Below are positions 29,920-38,822 of a stretch of DNA of 64,000 nt, in pieces. The DNA is from Amycolatopsis echigonensis (lineage in GTDB: Bacteria; Actinomycetota; Actinomycetes; Mycobacteriales; Pseudonocardiaceae): contig NZ_JACJHR010000011.1 of the NCBI RefSeq assembly GCF_014174495.1, positions 62,001 to 126,000 on the forward strand. The letters run 5' to 3'. The notes under the pieces are model-generated. The model searched no databases. It was not told the DNA's origin and saw only the letters and a program-made list of their open reading frames with translations. The position numbers and the translations under genes were made by a program. Every line of letters starts with the position of its first letter. The first letter of the stretch is position 1.

Positions 29920-30692
29920 CGAACCCCGCCGGCGGCGACCAGCCCACCGACGTGGCAGCACTGTTCCACGAGCTGACCGAGCTGCCCGAGCGTTCGCCCC
30001 GCCGCGAGGAGATCCGGGACCAGCTGGTGCGCGAGCATCTCGAACTGGCGCGCAACCTCGCCCGGAAATTCCGCAACCGCGACGAGGCGATGGACGACCT
30101 TGTGCAGATCGCGACCGTCGGCCTGATCCACGCGGTGGACCGTTACGACCCCTCGCAGGGCACCGACTTCCTGGCCTTCGCGGTGCCGACGATCTCCGGC
30201 GAGCTTCGCCACCACTTCCGCGACAACAGCTGGTCGGTCCGGGTGCCAAGACGGCTCAAGGAGCTCAACGCCACGATCTCGGCCGCACGCGAGGAACTGA
30301 CCGTGCGGCTTTCGCGTGCGCCGAAGCCCAGCGAGATCGCCAGCCATCTCGGCGTGCCGATCGAGGACGTCTACGAGGGCCTGCGGGCCGGACAGGGCCG
30401 TTACGGGGCCTCGCTGGACAATCTGCTGGAGAACTCCGCGCACACCCGCTTCGGCGCGCCGGACGCGAACCTCGGCCAGGCCGAACTGCGCGAGGCGCTG
30501 CGGCCGATGCTGGACAGCCTGCCCGAGCGCGAACGCAAGATCGTCGCGTTGCGCTTCGGGTCCGGGATGAGCCAGTCGGACATCGCGCGCCGCGTCGGGG
30601 TTTCCCAGATGCAGGTGTCGCGGCTGCTCGCGGCGACGCTCAAAAGGCTCCGTACCGGACTGGCCGAGACTGACATCACCGAGGGCACCTGA
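29916..30692 (+). CDS. sigF: SigF/SigB-family stress sigma factor
   Basis: A 258-aa alternative sigma factor. Region 2 (DDLVQIATVGLIHAVDRYDP, then FLAFAVPTISGELRHHFRD) is characteristic of the SigB/SigF/SigG group. Region 3 is present (KPSEIASHLGVPIEDVYEG), and region 4 ends in SGMSQSDIARRVGVSQMQVS. It is translationally coupled to the RsbW-like gene and would direct RNA polymerase to GGTTT/GGGTA-type promoters, including those just upstream. Confidence 0.93.
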   Translation: MTNPAGGDQPTDVAALFHELTELPERSPRREEIRDQLVREHLELARNLARKFRNRDEAMDDLVQIATVGLIHAVDRYDPSQGTDFLAFAVPTISGELRHHFRDNSWSVRVPRRLKELNATISAAREELTVRLSRAPKPSEIASHLGVPIEDVYEGLRAGQGRYGASLDNLLENSAHTRFGAPDANLGQAELREALRPMLDSLPERERKIVALRFGSGMSQSDIARRVGVSQMQVSRLLAATLKRLRTGLAETDITEGT

Positions 30693-30756
30693 TTCGCTTT
30701 CGGCCGAGTTGGGTAAACACCACATGCGACAACAGCGGCCGGGAGGTGCAGAACCC

Positions 30757-31176
30757 ATGACGACGTCCAGGATGCCGACCAGGGGCACCGAGGCGGCCGC
30801 CGCCACGGTGCGCCTGGAGCTTCCGGACGACGTCACCGCGCCCGCTATCGCGCGGGCACAGGTCCGCGCCGCGCTCGCCCAGCTCGACGTTCCCGCCCAG
30901 CTTCGCGACGACGTGCTGCTGGCGACTTCCGAGCTGGTCACCAACGCCTTCGAGCACGGCGACCGGCCAGACCGGCTCGAACTCCGGATCGAGCACGGCG
31001 AACTGATGCTGCGGGTCTTCGACACCTCGGCCTCCCTTCCGCAGCTGAAAGAGCCGGTTCTTCCGTCCGCGGCGCGCAGCCGCGGACTTCAGCTGGTGCA
31101 CGCGCTGTCCCGGCGCTGGGGCTACGACCCGGCCGAGGGCGGGAAGTGCGTCTGGGCGGCGTTCGGCCTCAGCTGA
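30757..31176 (+). CDS. HATPase_c-type anti-sigma regulatory protein
   Basis: A 139-aa ATP-binding protein of the actinobacterial HATPase_c_2 group. LLATSELVTNAFEHGDRP is the N-box and SRGLQLVHALSRRWG the G-box-like end. The ATG at 30757 is preceded by GGGAGG about 10 bases upstream. It may be a second anti-sigma factor or a partner of the STAS protein. A possible -10 element GGGTAA at 30711-30716 suggests SigF control, but the -35 match is weak. Confidence 0.85.
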   Translation: MTTSRMPTRGTEAAAATVRLELPDDVTAPAIARAQVRAALAQLDVPAQLRDDVLLATSELVTNAFEHGDRPDRLELRIEHGELMLRVFDTSASLPQLKEPVLPSAARSRGLQLVHALSRRWGYDPAEGGKCVWAAFGLS

Positions 31177-31460
31177 CGCCGGCTGGCCACCACGAGCCCG
31201 GCCGCGCCGAGCACCCCTAGTCCGCCCCCGAGCCAGCCGACGATCGTGCGCGGCCGTTCGGCCGCCGCACAGCCCGCTTCGGCGTGTGTCTCGGTCTCCG
31301 GCGAGCTGAACGCCGTCCCGCAGCCGACCCGGACGCTGGTGACGGAATCCGGTGGGTCGCCGGGGCCGAAGAGAGGGCGGTCACCGGCAACCGGAGGAAC
31401 GCGATCCCGGCGAGGAAGAGCGCTGCGGACGCGAGTCCGATCCACAGCGCCGGACGCCGG
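31122..31460 (-). pseudogene. Remnant of a small two-helix membrane protein
   Basis: Two transmembrane-like segments lie in different minus-strand frames. WIGLASAALFLAGIAFLRLP is in one frame, and a Cys-containing loop plus TIVGWLGGGLGVLGAAGLVV is in another. They meet near 31380, where a one-base shift would join them into a plausible small membrane protein with two Cys. No ATG or GTG precedes the first segment. The tail overlaps the end of the convergent HATPase gene. Best read as a decayed gene. Confidence 0.45.
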
Positions 31461-31587
31461 ATGCTGGACGCAATCGGGGTGACTGGGGACGAGGAGCGGG
31501 CGAGCAGCTGGGGCTGAGCGCGGCACAGGTCTCGGAGATCCTGCGGATAACCGCGCGGGTTTTCGGACTGGGTGAAGCGGACGTGCT

Positions 31588-31797
31588 CCGCCCCGTGCCC
31601 GGCCGGACCGTCGCGATCTGCCTGCCGCCCTGGAAACTTTCGACGTGCACGACGTCACCGGTGAGCAAGGTGACGGCGTGCCACTCACCGGGGCCAGGCA
31701 CCGGTGAGCCGCGTGCGGCCGAGAGTGATGGCCTCGTGATCTCCACGTCATCGCACAAGATTCGGGGCGAGCCGGGGTTCACGTCACTGCCTCGCAC
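31588..31797 (-). pseudogene. Possible fragment of an S8 peptidase N-terminal region
   Basis: The minus strand encodes GEWHAVTLLTGDVVHV followed by GGRQIATVRPGTGR, which resembles the propeptide start of actinobacterial secreted subtilisin-like proteases. The frame then degenerates, and HVRFTQ-type sequence resumes in another frame. No signal peptide or catalytic domain is present. This is a tentative recognition from memory of the family. Confidence 0.35.
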
Positions 31798-31815
31798 TGT
31801 CGCGGTTGCGACATG

Positions 31816-32469
31816 TTAGCCAGCCACCGCCGCGTAATAGGCCAGGAGGCGGTCAGCGAGTTCGTCCGGACGGCTCAGCAGCGCGAGATGGGAACCGGCC
31901 ATCTCGTCCGCGTCCAGTCCCAGCCGTTCGCGCGCGACCCGGCGCAACAGGTCCGCGGAGAAGAACCGGTCGTCGCGGAAGAGCAGGACTTTTGTTGGCA
32001 CGTCCGGCAACCGCTCGCCTGGCCACGGCACGCTGTACTCGGCGCTGTTCTGATCCCGGCCGCGGCGCTCGTTCTCCTCCGCCAGCTCGGCCGGAACGTC
32101 CGCCATGAACTGCTCGGCGACGCTCAGTCCGTCGGCCGATTCGAAGCCGACGTTGCCCCACCACTCCCCCGGAGCCTCGCCTGGCGCGGGCACCATCCCG
32201 GCGACGAACACGAGAAGCCGCGCGCCGACCCGCTCCGCCACGAGCGGCGCGGTGAACCCGCCGTAGGAATGTCCGACCACGACGACTTCCGCGGCGTCGC
32301 CGATCGCCGCGACCACGGTGTCGGTGAAGTCGGCGAACGTGGCCTGCGGGTTCTCGATCGGCAGGTCCGGGGCCACGACCTCGTGGCCGGACGCCTTGAG
32401 CCGCGCGGCGACCAGGTGCCAGTCCCAGCCGCTGCCGCCGCCCCCGTGGATCAGCGCGAAAGTCGCCAT
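31816..32469 (-). CDS. Alpha/beta hydrolase
   Basis: A 217-aa hydrolase of the EstC/salicylate-esterase-like group: FALIHGGGGSGWDWH (oxyanion loop), VVVVGHSYGGFTAPL (Ser nucleophile in GHSYG) and a C-terminal GSHLALLSRPDEL with the catalytic His. It should cleave small esters; the substrate is unknown. The ATG is close to the divergent control region. The next gene upstream, the HNH nuclease at 32483, is on the same strand 13 bp away, so both may be co-transcribed. Confidence 0.9.
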   Translation of the reverse strand: MATFALIHGGGGSGWDWHLVAARLKASGHEVVAPDLPIENPQATFADFTDTVVAAIGDAAEVVVVGHSYGGFTAPLVAERVGARLLVFVAGMVPAPGEAPGEWWGNVGFESADGLSVAEQFMADVPAELAEENERRGRDQNSAEYSVPWPGERLPDVPTKVLLFRDDRFFSADLLRRVARERLGLDADEMAGSHLALLSRPDELADRLLAYYAAVAG

Positions 32470-32482
32470 GGGGCCCAGCTTG

Positions 32483-33142
32483 TCACGCTGGGCAGCGCTT
32501 CAGCATGTCCTGCAGCGCGTTCTTCTCCATGTCCGTGATCGTCAGCCCGTAGTAGTGCTTCACCGTGACCCAGTCGGTCGCGTAGGTGCACCAGAACGAC
32601 ACCAGCGGCGGCTTCCACTCGTCCGGAGCCTTGTCGCTCTTCTGCCGGTTCACGCTCGCCGTCACCGCGAACAGCTGCGGGCGCGTGAGGTCGTTCGCGA
32701 ACTGCTCGCGCTTCTCCTGCGTCCAGTCGCGCGCGCCGCTCACCCAGGCCTGGCCGAGCGGGACCATGTGGTCGATGTCGAGCTGAGTCGGCTTGGTCCA
32801 GGTCTGGCCGTCGTACACGCTCAGCCAGGTGCCCGACGTCGGCTTGCAGTCGCTGCCCGCCTTGACGTCCTTGCCCGCGCGCTTGAGAACGGTTTCGCGG
32901 GTGTCGCAGCTGTCGCCCTGGCTGTCCCAGTGCTTGAACTTGTCGCGCGAATAGCCGGTCATGGTGCCGCGCGCGCCGATCTTCAGCTCGGACAGCTGCT
33001 TCGTCGCGTCCGCGGCGGAGGCCGGTGCCGCCTCGGACGGGGTGTCGCCGACTTCGCGCTGGCCGTACCAAAACCCGACGACAGCGATGAGCAGCACGAC
33101 CGCGAGCAGCACGGTGCGCTTGGTGGGGAACGGCCGGGCCAT
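32483..33142 (-). CDS. Secreted HNH endonuclease family protein (DUF1524-like)
   Basis: A 219-aa protein with a basic N-terminus and one hydrophobic segment (about residues 9-26), so exported or membrane-anchored. The nuclease core is QLDIDHMVPLGQAW (HNH His) and LFAVTASVNRQKSDKAPDEW, as in the GmrSD-C/DUF1524 family of extracellular nucleases. Conserved Cys pairs (for example CDTRET and SDCK) fit an extracytoplasmic location. It probably degrades extracellular DNA. The start is placed at ATG 33142; a longer frame exists upstream without a better ribosome site. Confidence 0.85.
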   Translation of the reverse strand: MARPFPTKRTVLLAVVLLIAVVGFWYGQREVGDTPSEAAPASAADATKQLSELKIGARGTMTGYSRDKFKHWDSQGDSCDTRETVLKRAGKDVKAGSDCKPTSGTWLSVYDGQTWTKPTQLDIDHMVPLGQAWVSGARDWTQEKREQFANDLTRPQLFAVTASVNRQKSDKAPDEWKPPLVSFWCTYATDWVTVKHYYGLTITDMEKNALQDMLKRCPA

Positions 33143-33384
33143 GGTGCGCGGAATCCTCTCGGGCGGGGAGTTCGGGGAGCCGGAGTATGCCTGTCGCCGG
33201 GCCGGTAATCGCGCAGACACTCTCGGCAGCGTTCGAGCCGTGGCAAGGACCACGTCCGGCCAGTCGTTGCCCGCCAACGAAAAAGCGCAGATCAGCGGGG
33301 GTGGATAACGCTCGCGAAGGTGTCACGTCCTCGGCGGCGCGAACGATTGTCTTCAGTGGGGAGCCGGAAAGGAGCGGGTGCGAG

Positions 33385-34422
33385 ATGCCCGGGCGGCTGC
33401 GGAACTGGAACACACGCGTCGATGACTACCTGCGCCGGAAGGCGGCGGAGGGCGGCAACCTCGTCGCGATGACGCGGGTCGCCGCCGACCTGCGCGAACG
33501 CGGCGACACGGCGGAGGCCGAACAGTGGTATCGCCGGGCTGCCTCGGGCGGTGACCGGATCGCCATGACCGCGCTGGCCCACCTGCTGGCCGAACGCGGA
33601 GCCGACGACGAGGCCGCCCGCTGGTACCACGAAGCCGCGCAGGCCGGCGAGCCGCACGGGATGCTCGGATACGCCCGTACCTGCGAAAACCAGGGTCATC
33701 TCAACGACGCCGAACGTTGGTATGCCGCCGCGTTCCAAGCCGGTGCGACCGAAGCAGCCGGACTGCTGGGTCACCTGCTCGTCGAAGACGGCCGATACGC
33801 CGAGGCCGAGGGCTGGTGCCGCACGGCCGCGGAGGACGGCAACGCGACGGCGATGCTGGACCTCGGCACGGTCCTGCGAGAACTCGGCGCGCCCGACGAG
33901 ATGGCGTACTGGTGGCGAGCCGCGCTGGACGCGGGCGAACTCTCCGCGACCTGCCTGCTGGGCCGGGAAGCGGAACGGACGGACCGGCAAGGCGACGCCG
34001 AGCGGTGGTTCCGTCGCGGCGCGAAAGGCGGGCACGTCGAGGCGAAGGTGCGGTTGGGACTGCTGCTGCATCGCCGGGGCGACCTCGAAGAGGCGGAGCG
34101 CTGGTACCTCGAAGCCGCCGAGGCGGGCGACGCGGCGGCGATGACCAACCTCGGCGTTCTCGCCCGCAATCGCCGCGACGACGGCGAGGCCGCGGCTTGG
34201 TACCGCAAGGCCGCCGAGCACGGCAGCATCCCGGCGCTTACCAACCTGGGACATCTCGCCGAATCCCGCAGCGACCTGGCACAGGCCGAACGCTGCTTCC
34301 GCGTCGCCGCGGAGACCGGTGACGTGCAGGGCATGCTGAGCCTGACCCGGATGCTGCGCGCCCGCGGCGCGACCGCCGAAGCCGACCATTGGCAGGCCCT
34401 CGCCGCCGACCGTCCACAGTAG
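33385..34422 (+). CDS. Sel1/TPR-repeat protein
   Basis: A 345-aa protein made almost entirely of about nine helical repeats of 34-36 residues. Examples are AEQWYRRAASGGDRIAMTAL, AERWYLEAAEAGDAAAMTNL and AAAWYRKAAEHGSIPALTNL. This is the Sel1-like pattern, which forms protein-protein interaction solenoids. No signal peptide or catalytic domain is seen. Probably a cytoplasmic scaffold. It is followed by an unrelated membrane protein gene. Confidence 0.9.
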   Translation: MPGRLRNWNTRVDDYLRRKAAEGGNLVAMTRVAADLRERGDTAEAEQWYRRAASGGDRIAMTALAHLLAERGADDEAARWYHEAAQAGEPHGMLGYARTCENQGHLNDAERWYAAAFQAGATEAAGLLGHLLVEDGRYAEAEGWCRTAAEDGNATAMLDLGTVLRELGAPDEMAYWWRAALDAGELSATCLLGREAERTDRQGDAERWFRRGAKGGHVEAKVRLGLLLHRRGDLEEAERWYLEAAEAGDAAAMTNLGVLARNRRDDGEAAAWYRKAAEHGSIPALTNLGHLAESRSDLAQAERCFRVAAETGDVQGMLSLTRMLRARGATAEADHWQALAADRPQ

Positions 34423-34467
34423 ACACTGCGCGCCTCGTCTCGGGGTCGATCTCCGGGATCTTCCCGG

Positions 34468-35394
34468 ATGTTGTCCGGCACCGGCGCGGCTAGCGTCGAT
34501 GAAGTGTTCCGACGCCTGCTTCTCGCCGTCCTCGCCGGCATCGCGGTGTTCCTGGTGCCGTGGACGGTCTATCTCGGGCTGACCCTGCCCGAGCACTTCG
34601 ACACGAGCCAGTGGCGGGTCGCCTGGGTCGGCTTCGACATCGTCCTGCTGCTGTGTTTCGCCGCGTCCGTGCTGCTCGGGATGCGCCGCAGCCGCGCGTC
34701 GGTGCCGATGCTGGCCGCGACCGCCGCGCTGCTGTGCTGCGACGCCTGGTTCGACGTCGTCCTCGACTGGGGCGGTCCCGACCAGTGGGCCAGCATCGGC
34801 ACCGCGCTGGTCGCGGAAGTGCCGATCGCGGTGTTCCTGATGCTGCGAGCGCGCGCCCTGCTCGCCGGCAACGCGCGACCGCGGCCGCTGACCATGCGCG
34901 ACATCGCCGTGCACACGAACCCGAACTACCAGCGGTTGCTCCGGCTGCTGCCGGCCACCTCGGCCGAACTGCGCGCGCAGCTCCCGTCGATCGACGTCCC
35001 GGCCGCGCTGCTGACCCTCACCCACGCCGGATACACGCGTCGTGCCCGCGACGGTCGCTGGCACTCCCTCCCGCAGAGCACGAACGAAGCGAAGCCGGAG
35101 GACTTCCCCGAGGAAGACCGGCCGAAGCTGGCCGCCTACCTCGACGCGAAGTACGACCGCGAGGTGCGCCTGATGTCCTGGGCCGCCGAGCATCGCGACA
35201 CCTTCGACGGCTGGACCGCCGGGAGCCGCGCCGGCATCCGGCTGAGCTACAAGGACCTGAAGGAGTTCCAAGCGGAGTACCTGGAACTGGTGCACCGCTA
35301 CGCCGCCCGCAAACCCGGTCCGTCCGACGAGGCGCGTGATCTGGCCGTGCGGTTCTACGCTTTCCCGGAACCGAAACCCGCCGAGCTGGCGTAG
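34468..35394 (+). CDS. Multi-pass membrane protein of unknown function
   Basis: A protein of up to 308 aa. Four hydrophobic segments lie within the first 130 residues (starting RRLLLAVLAGIAVFLVPWTV), followed by a soluble C-terminal domain of about 175 residues (for example DRPKLAAYLDAKYDREVRL and LSYKDLKEFQAEYLELVHRY). GTG 34504 (MFRRLLLAV-type N-terminus) is an alternative start. No family is recognised. Confidence 0.75.
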   Translation: MLSGTGAASVDEVFRRLLLAVLAGIAVFLVPWTVYLGLTLPEHFDTSQWRVAWVGFDIVLLLCFAASVLLGMRRSRASVPMLAATAALLCCDAWFDVVLDWGGPDQWASIGTALVAEVPIAVFLMLRARALLAGNARPRPLTMRDIAVHTNPNYQRLLRLLPATSAELRAQLPSIDVPAALLTLTHAGYTRRARDGRWHSLPQSTNEAKPEDFPEEDRPKLAAYLDAKYDREVRLMSWAAEHRDTFDGWTAGSRAGIRLSYKDLKEFQAEYLELVHRYAARKPGPSDEARDLAVRFYAFPEPKPAELA

Positions 35395-35404
35395 GTTTCG
35401 CAGC

Positions 35405-35770
35405 ATGATTCATCACGTGCAGATCGCCTGCCCAGCGGGCGCGGAGGACGACGAACGCGCTTTCTACACCGGTGTGCTCGGCTGGACGGAACTGCCGAAA
35501 CCGCCGCTGCTGGCGGCCCGCGGCGGCTGCTGGTTCCAGGTGCCCGGCGTCGGCGGCCCGGACGGCGAACTGCACGTCGGCGTCGAGGCGGATTTCCGTC
35601 CAGCACTCAAGGCGCACCCGGCGTTCGTGGTCGACGTGGACGCCGTCGCCGCCGCGATCGAAGCCGCCGGCCGATCCGTGGCGTGGGCCGATCCCGCGGA
35701 AATCCCGGGCAGGCGGCGGTTCCACACCTTCGACCCGGTCGGCAACCGGCTGGAGTTCCTCGAGGGCTGA
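35405..35770 (+). CDS. VOC (glyoxalase/bleomycin-resistance-like) family protein
   Basis: A 121-aa VOC-fold protein: HHVQIACPAGAEDDERAFYT at the N-terminus, GVLGWTELPKPP, and a C-terminal FHTFDPVGNRLEFLEG with the typical Glu metal ligand. Members are lyases, dioxygenases or antibiotic-binding proteins. The substrate is unknown. It is convergent with the PPK2 gene. Confidence 0.88.
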   Translation: MIHHVQIACPAGAEDDERAFYTGVLGWTELPKPPLLAARGGCWFQVPGVGGPDGELHVGVEADFRPALKAHPAFVVDVDAVAAAIEAAGRSVAWADPAEIPGRRRFHTFDPVGNRLEFLEG

Positions 35771-35787
35771 TTGTCCTTTATGGACAT

Positions 35788-36678
35788 TCAGTCGCCGACC
35801 GCGTCCCGTCCGCGCTTCACGATCAGCGGATCCGGTTCCCCCACCACGGTTTTGTCTTTGCCCTCATAGTCGAACCGGGACAGGAAATAGCGCATCGCGT
35901 TGATCCGGGCGCGTTTCTTGTCGTTGCTCTTGATCGTGATCCACGGCGCGAGATCGTTGTCCGTGCGGAGGAACATCGCCTCCTTGGCCGCGGTGTAGTC
36001 GTCCCATTTGTCGAGCGACTGCAGGTCCATCGGGGACAGTTTCCACTGCCGCACCGGGTCGACCTGCCGGATGATGAACCGCGTGCGCTGTTCGGCCTGG
36101 GTCACCGAGAACCAGAACTTCGTGACGGTGATCCCGCTCTCCACCAGCATTTCCTCGAACAGCGGCACCTGCCGCATGAACTGCTCGTACTGGTCCGGCG
36201 AGCAAAACCCCATCACCTGCTCGACCCCGGCCCGGTTGTACCAGGACCGGTCGAACAACACCATCTCGCCCGCGGTCGGCAGATGCTGGACGTAGCGCTG
36301 GAAGTACCACTGATGCGCTTCCCGGTCGCTGGGCTTGGCGAGCGCGACGACACGAGCGTGGCGCGGGTTGAGATGCTCCATGAACCGCTTGATGGTGCCG
36401 CCCTTGCCCGCGGCGTCGCGCCCCTCGAACAAAATGACGTGCCGGCTGCCGGTCTCGCTGATCGAGTTCTGCAGCTTGAGCAGTTCGACCTGCAGCAGAT
36501 ACTTGGTCTGGTCGTACTCCTCGCGCGGCATGCGCTCGTCGTAGGGATAGTTCTCCCGCCAGGTGTCGACCGCCTTGCCGAACGCGTCGATCAGCACGGG
36601 ATCGTCATCGTGGTCCTCGCCGACCGAATGCCCGTCGATCTCGAGCCGATCGATGTACTCCCGCACGTCCCGCAACAT
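35788..36678 (-). CDS. ppk2: Polyphosphate kinase 2
   Basis: A 296-aa PPK2-family kinase that uses polyphosphate to phosphorylate nucleoside mono- or diphosphates (or the reverse). Walker A is GRDAAGKGG (86-94), Walker B is in VLFDRSWYNRAG, and the lid and C-terminal KWDDYTAAKEAMFLRTD, then KSNDKKRARINAMRYFL, are typical. Length fits the single-domain class. The same frame stays open to an ATG at 36954 with fairly GC-rich third positions, so a longer N-terminus cannot be excluded. Confidence 0.92.
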   Translation of the reverse strand: MLRDVREYIDRLEIDGHSVGEDHDDDPVLIDAFGKAVDTWRENYPYDERMPREEYDQTKYLLQVELLKLQNSISETGSRHVILFEGRDAAGKGGTIKRFMEHLNPRHARVVALAKPSDREAHQWYFQRYVQHLPTAGEMVLFDRSWYNRAGVEQVMGFCSPDQYEQFMRQVPLFEEMLVESGITVTKFWFSVTQAEQRTRFIIRQVDPVRQWKLSPMDLQSLDKWDDYTAAKEAMFLRTDNDLAPWITIKSNDKKRARINAMRYFLSRFDYEGKDKTVVGEPDPLIVKRGRDAVGD

Positions 36679-37035
36679 GCGGCCGACCTTAAGCAGGACA
36701 GGTGAACGGGAGGTGTCTGGCAGCTGCCAGACCGGCAGGCGGTGCAACCGCGCGACGGTCAGCTGATTGGCGCAGTCCACTCTGTACTCCTCGCCGCTGA
36801 TTCCGTTGAACCGCAGCCCTTCCGGCGAAAAGCCGGTCCCGAGCACCCCGAGATTCGCTTGTTCGCTCACGGCAAGCCAGGCCCCGGCGAAGTGCAGGTG
36901 CCTCCAGACCGCCACCCAGAGCATGCCCTGACCTGCGGATATGAGGTTTGTCATGAGCCTCGCCTGCGAAATCCACGTCGGTTCGGTGAGGGCTGCTCCT
37001 GTGCCGGTCAGGGCGGTCGGCGAGACGCTGTCGGC

Positions 37036-37953
37036 ATGGGCAGGGAAACGGTAGTCGAGGTGGACGGCCTGCGGATCGACTACGGGTCGTTCGTAGCGGT
37101 CCACGGGTTGAGTTTCACGGTGCGCGCCGGCGAGGTTTTCGGGTTGCTGGGGACCAACGGTGCGGGCAAGACGTCGACAATGGACGTCCTGGAGGGGTAC
37201 CGGCGGCCCTCGGCCGGGAGTGTGCGGGTCTTCGGAGTCGATCCGGCACAGCAGCGCGAGAAGATCGCGCCGCGGGTCGGGATCATGTTGCAGGAGGCCG
37301 GGTTCTTCGACGACCTGACAGTCGTCGAGTCGATCCGGGCCTGGCGGCGCTTCACCGCCGACGCGATGCCGATCGACGAGGTGATCGACCTGGTCGACCT
37401 CGGCAAGGTCGGGAACACGCGCGTGGGGAAGCTGTCCGGCGGAGAGCGGCGGCGCCTTGACCTGGCGCTCGCCGTCCTGGGGAGGCCGGAGCTGCTGTTT
37501 CTCGATGAGCCGACGACCGGACTCGACCCGCAGGCGCGGCGGCGGACGTGGCGGGTGCTGGAGAACATGGTCGCGGGCGGCATGGCGATCCTGCTGACCA
37601 CTCACTACATGGAGGAAGCGCAGTATCTCGCCGATCGCGTGGCGATCATGGACCGCGGGCGCATCGTGCGCCACGGCTCCGTCGGCGAGGTGATCGGGGC
37701 CGACCACGGCTCGACGGTCACGTTCGTCAGCGAGGCTCCGGTGCCGGTCGAAGTGGCCGGGGTGTCGCAGGACGGCCGCCACTACGCGCTGAGCAGCACC
37801 GATCCGCAGGCGGACCTGCACCGGCTGCTCGACTGGGCCCACCGGGCCGGCGCGCGGATCTCCGAACTCGAGGTCCGGCGCAATTCGCTCGAAGACGTCT
37901 TCCTGCGGGTCGCCGACGAGGCCGACCTCGCTGTCACCGCGAAGGAGCGCTGA
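37036..37953 (+). CDS. ABC exporter ATP-binding protein (first gene of ABC/two-component operon)
   Basis: A 305-aa ABC-2-type ATPase: Walker A GTNGAGKTS (39-47), signature KLSGGERRRLDLA, Walker B LLFLDEPTTGLDP and H-loop LLTTHYMEEAQ. It pairs with the permease that follows with a 3-base overlap. The operon continues with a sensor kinase and response regulator. That is a common layout for exporters that remove antimicrobial peptides or drugs under control of their own sensor. It lies directly upstream of the RiPP cluster, so a self-immunity role is plausible but unproven. Confidence 0.9.
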   Translation: MGRETVVEVDGLRIDYGSFVAVHGLSFTVRAGEVFGLLGTNGAGKTSTMDVLEGYRRPSAGSVRVFGVDPAQQREKIAPRVGIMLQEAGFFDDLTVVESIRAWRRFTADAMPIDEVIDLVDLGKVGNTRVGKLSGGERRRLDLALAVLGRPELLFLDEPTTGLDPQARRRTWRVLENMVAGGMAILLTTHYMEEAQYLADRVAIMDRGRIVRHGSVGEVIGADHGSTVTFVSEAPVPVEVAGVSQDGRHYALSSTDPQADLHRLLDWAHRAGARISELEVRRNSLEDVFLRVADEADLAVTAKER

Positions 37954-38810
37954 TGACTGCCGCGGCACCCGTGCTGCCCGCCGCCCGCCGATCGCTGGGC
38001 TGGTGGCGCTACACCTGGTCACAATTCCTGCTGTCGCAGAAGGTGCACTGGCGCGATCTCGGTTTCGCGCTCACCGGAGTGCTTATTCCGCTCGGGCTCG
38101 GCATCGGATTGCCCGCGAGCCAGCACGGCAAGGGCGAGGTCGCCGGCATCGACGGCGGCGTGTACCTGCTGCCGGGGATGATGGGATTCGTCCTCGTCTG
38201 GATCGTCTACAACGTCGTGAACTCGGCGACGAGCCGACGCGGGAAACTGATTTACAAAAGGCTGCGCGGCACCCCGCTGCCCGACACCGCGATCATGACC
38301 GGAGAAGCCATGAGCGGATCCGTCACCAGCGTCGCGCAAGTAGTGGTGCTCTTGGTTTTCGGGCTCGTTTACCTGGGCGGCCCCGCGCCGGCGAACCCGC
38401 TGTTGCTGCTGGTCGGCGTCGTGCTGGGCGCGTTCACGTTCGCGCTGCTGGCGATCGGCGTTTCCGGACTGCTGCCCACCAGCGAGGTCTCGACGTGGCT
38501 GGTCACGCCATTCCTGTTCCTGATGATGTTCGCGTCCGGAATCGTTTTCCCGCTGTCGGAGATGCCGCACTTCCTGCAGGTTCCCGTGCAGTACCTGCCC
38601 TCGAGTTCGGTGGTCGAGATTCTGCGCACCGCTTACCTCGGCCGCGACTTCGCTTCGAATCCCGCGACCGCCCAGCTGCCCCGCGAAGTCGGATTCCTGC
38701 AGTCGTTCCGGGCGTGCGTCATGCCGCTGGGACTACTCTGTGCCTGGATCGGCGTTTCCCTCGGCCTGGGCAAGCGCTTCTTCAAATGGGACCCGAAACG
38801 GACGGGCTAG
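37953..38810 (+). CDS. ABC exporter permease
   Basis: A 285-aa ABC-2 permease with six predicted transmembrane helices, including VYLLPGMMGFVLVWIVYNVV and the conserved late segment FLFLMMFASGIVFPLSEMP followed by LPSSSVVEILRTAYLG. Its start overlaps the ATPase stop. Length and layout match DrrB-type permeases for drugs or peptides. The next gene (sensor kinase) begins 12 bp downstream. Confidence 0.88.
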   Translation: MTAAAPVLPAARRSLGWWRYTWSQFLLSQKVHWRDLGFALTGVLIPLGLGIGLPASQHGKGEVAGIDGGVYLLPGMMGFVLVWIVYNVVNSATSRRGKLIYKRLRGTPLPDTAIMTGEAMSGSVTSVAQVVVLLVFGLVYLGGPAPANPLLLLVGVVLGAFTFALLAIGVSGLLPTSEVSTWLVTPFLFLMMFASGIVFPLSEMPHFLQVPVQYLPSSSVVEILRTAYLGRDFASNPATAQLPREVGFLQSFRACVMPLGLLCAWIGVSLGLGKRFFKWDPKRTG

Positions 38811-38822
38811 GCGGGAGGACGT

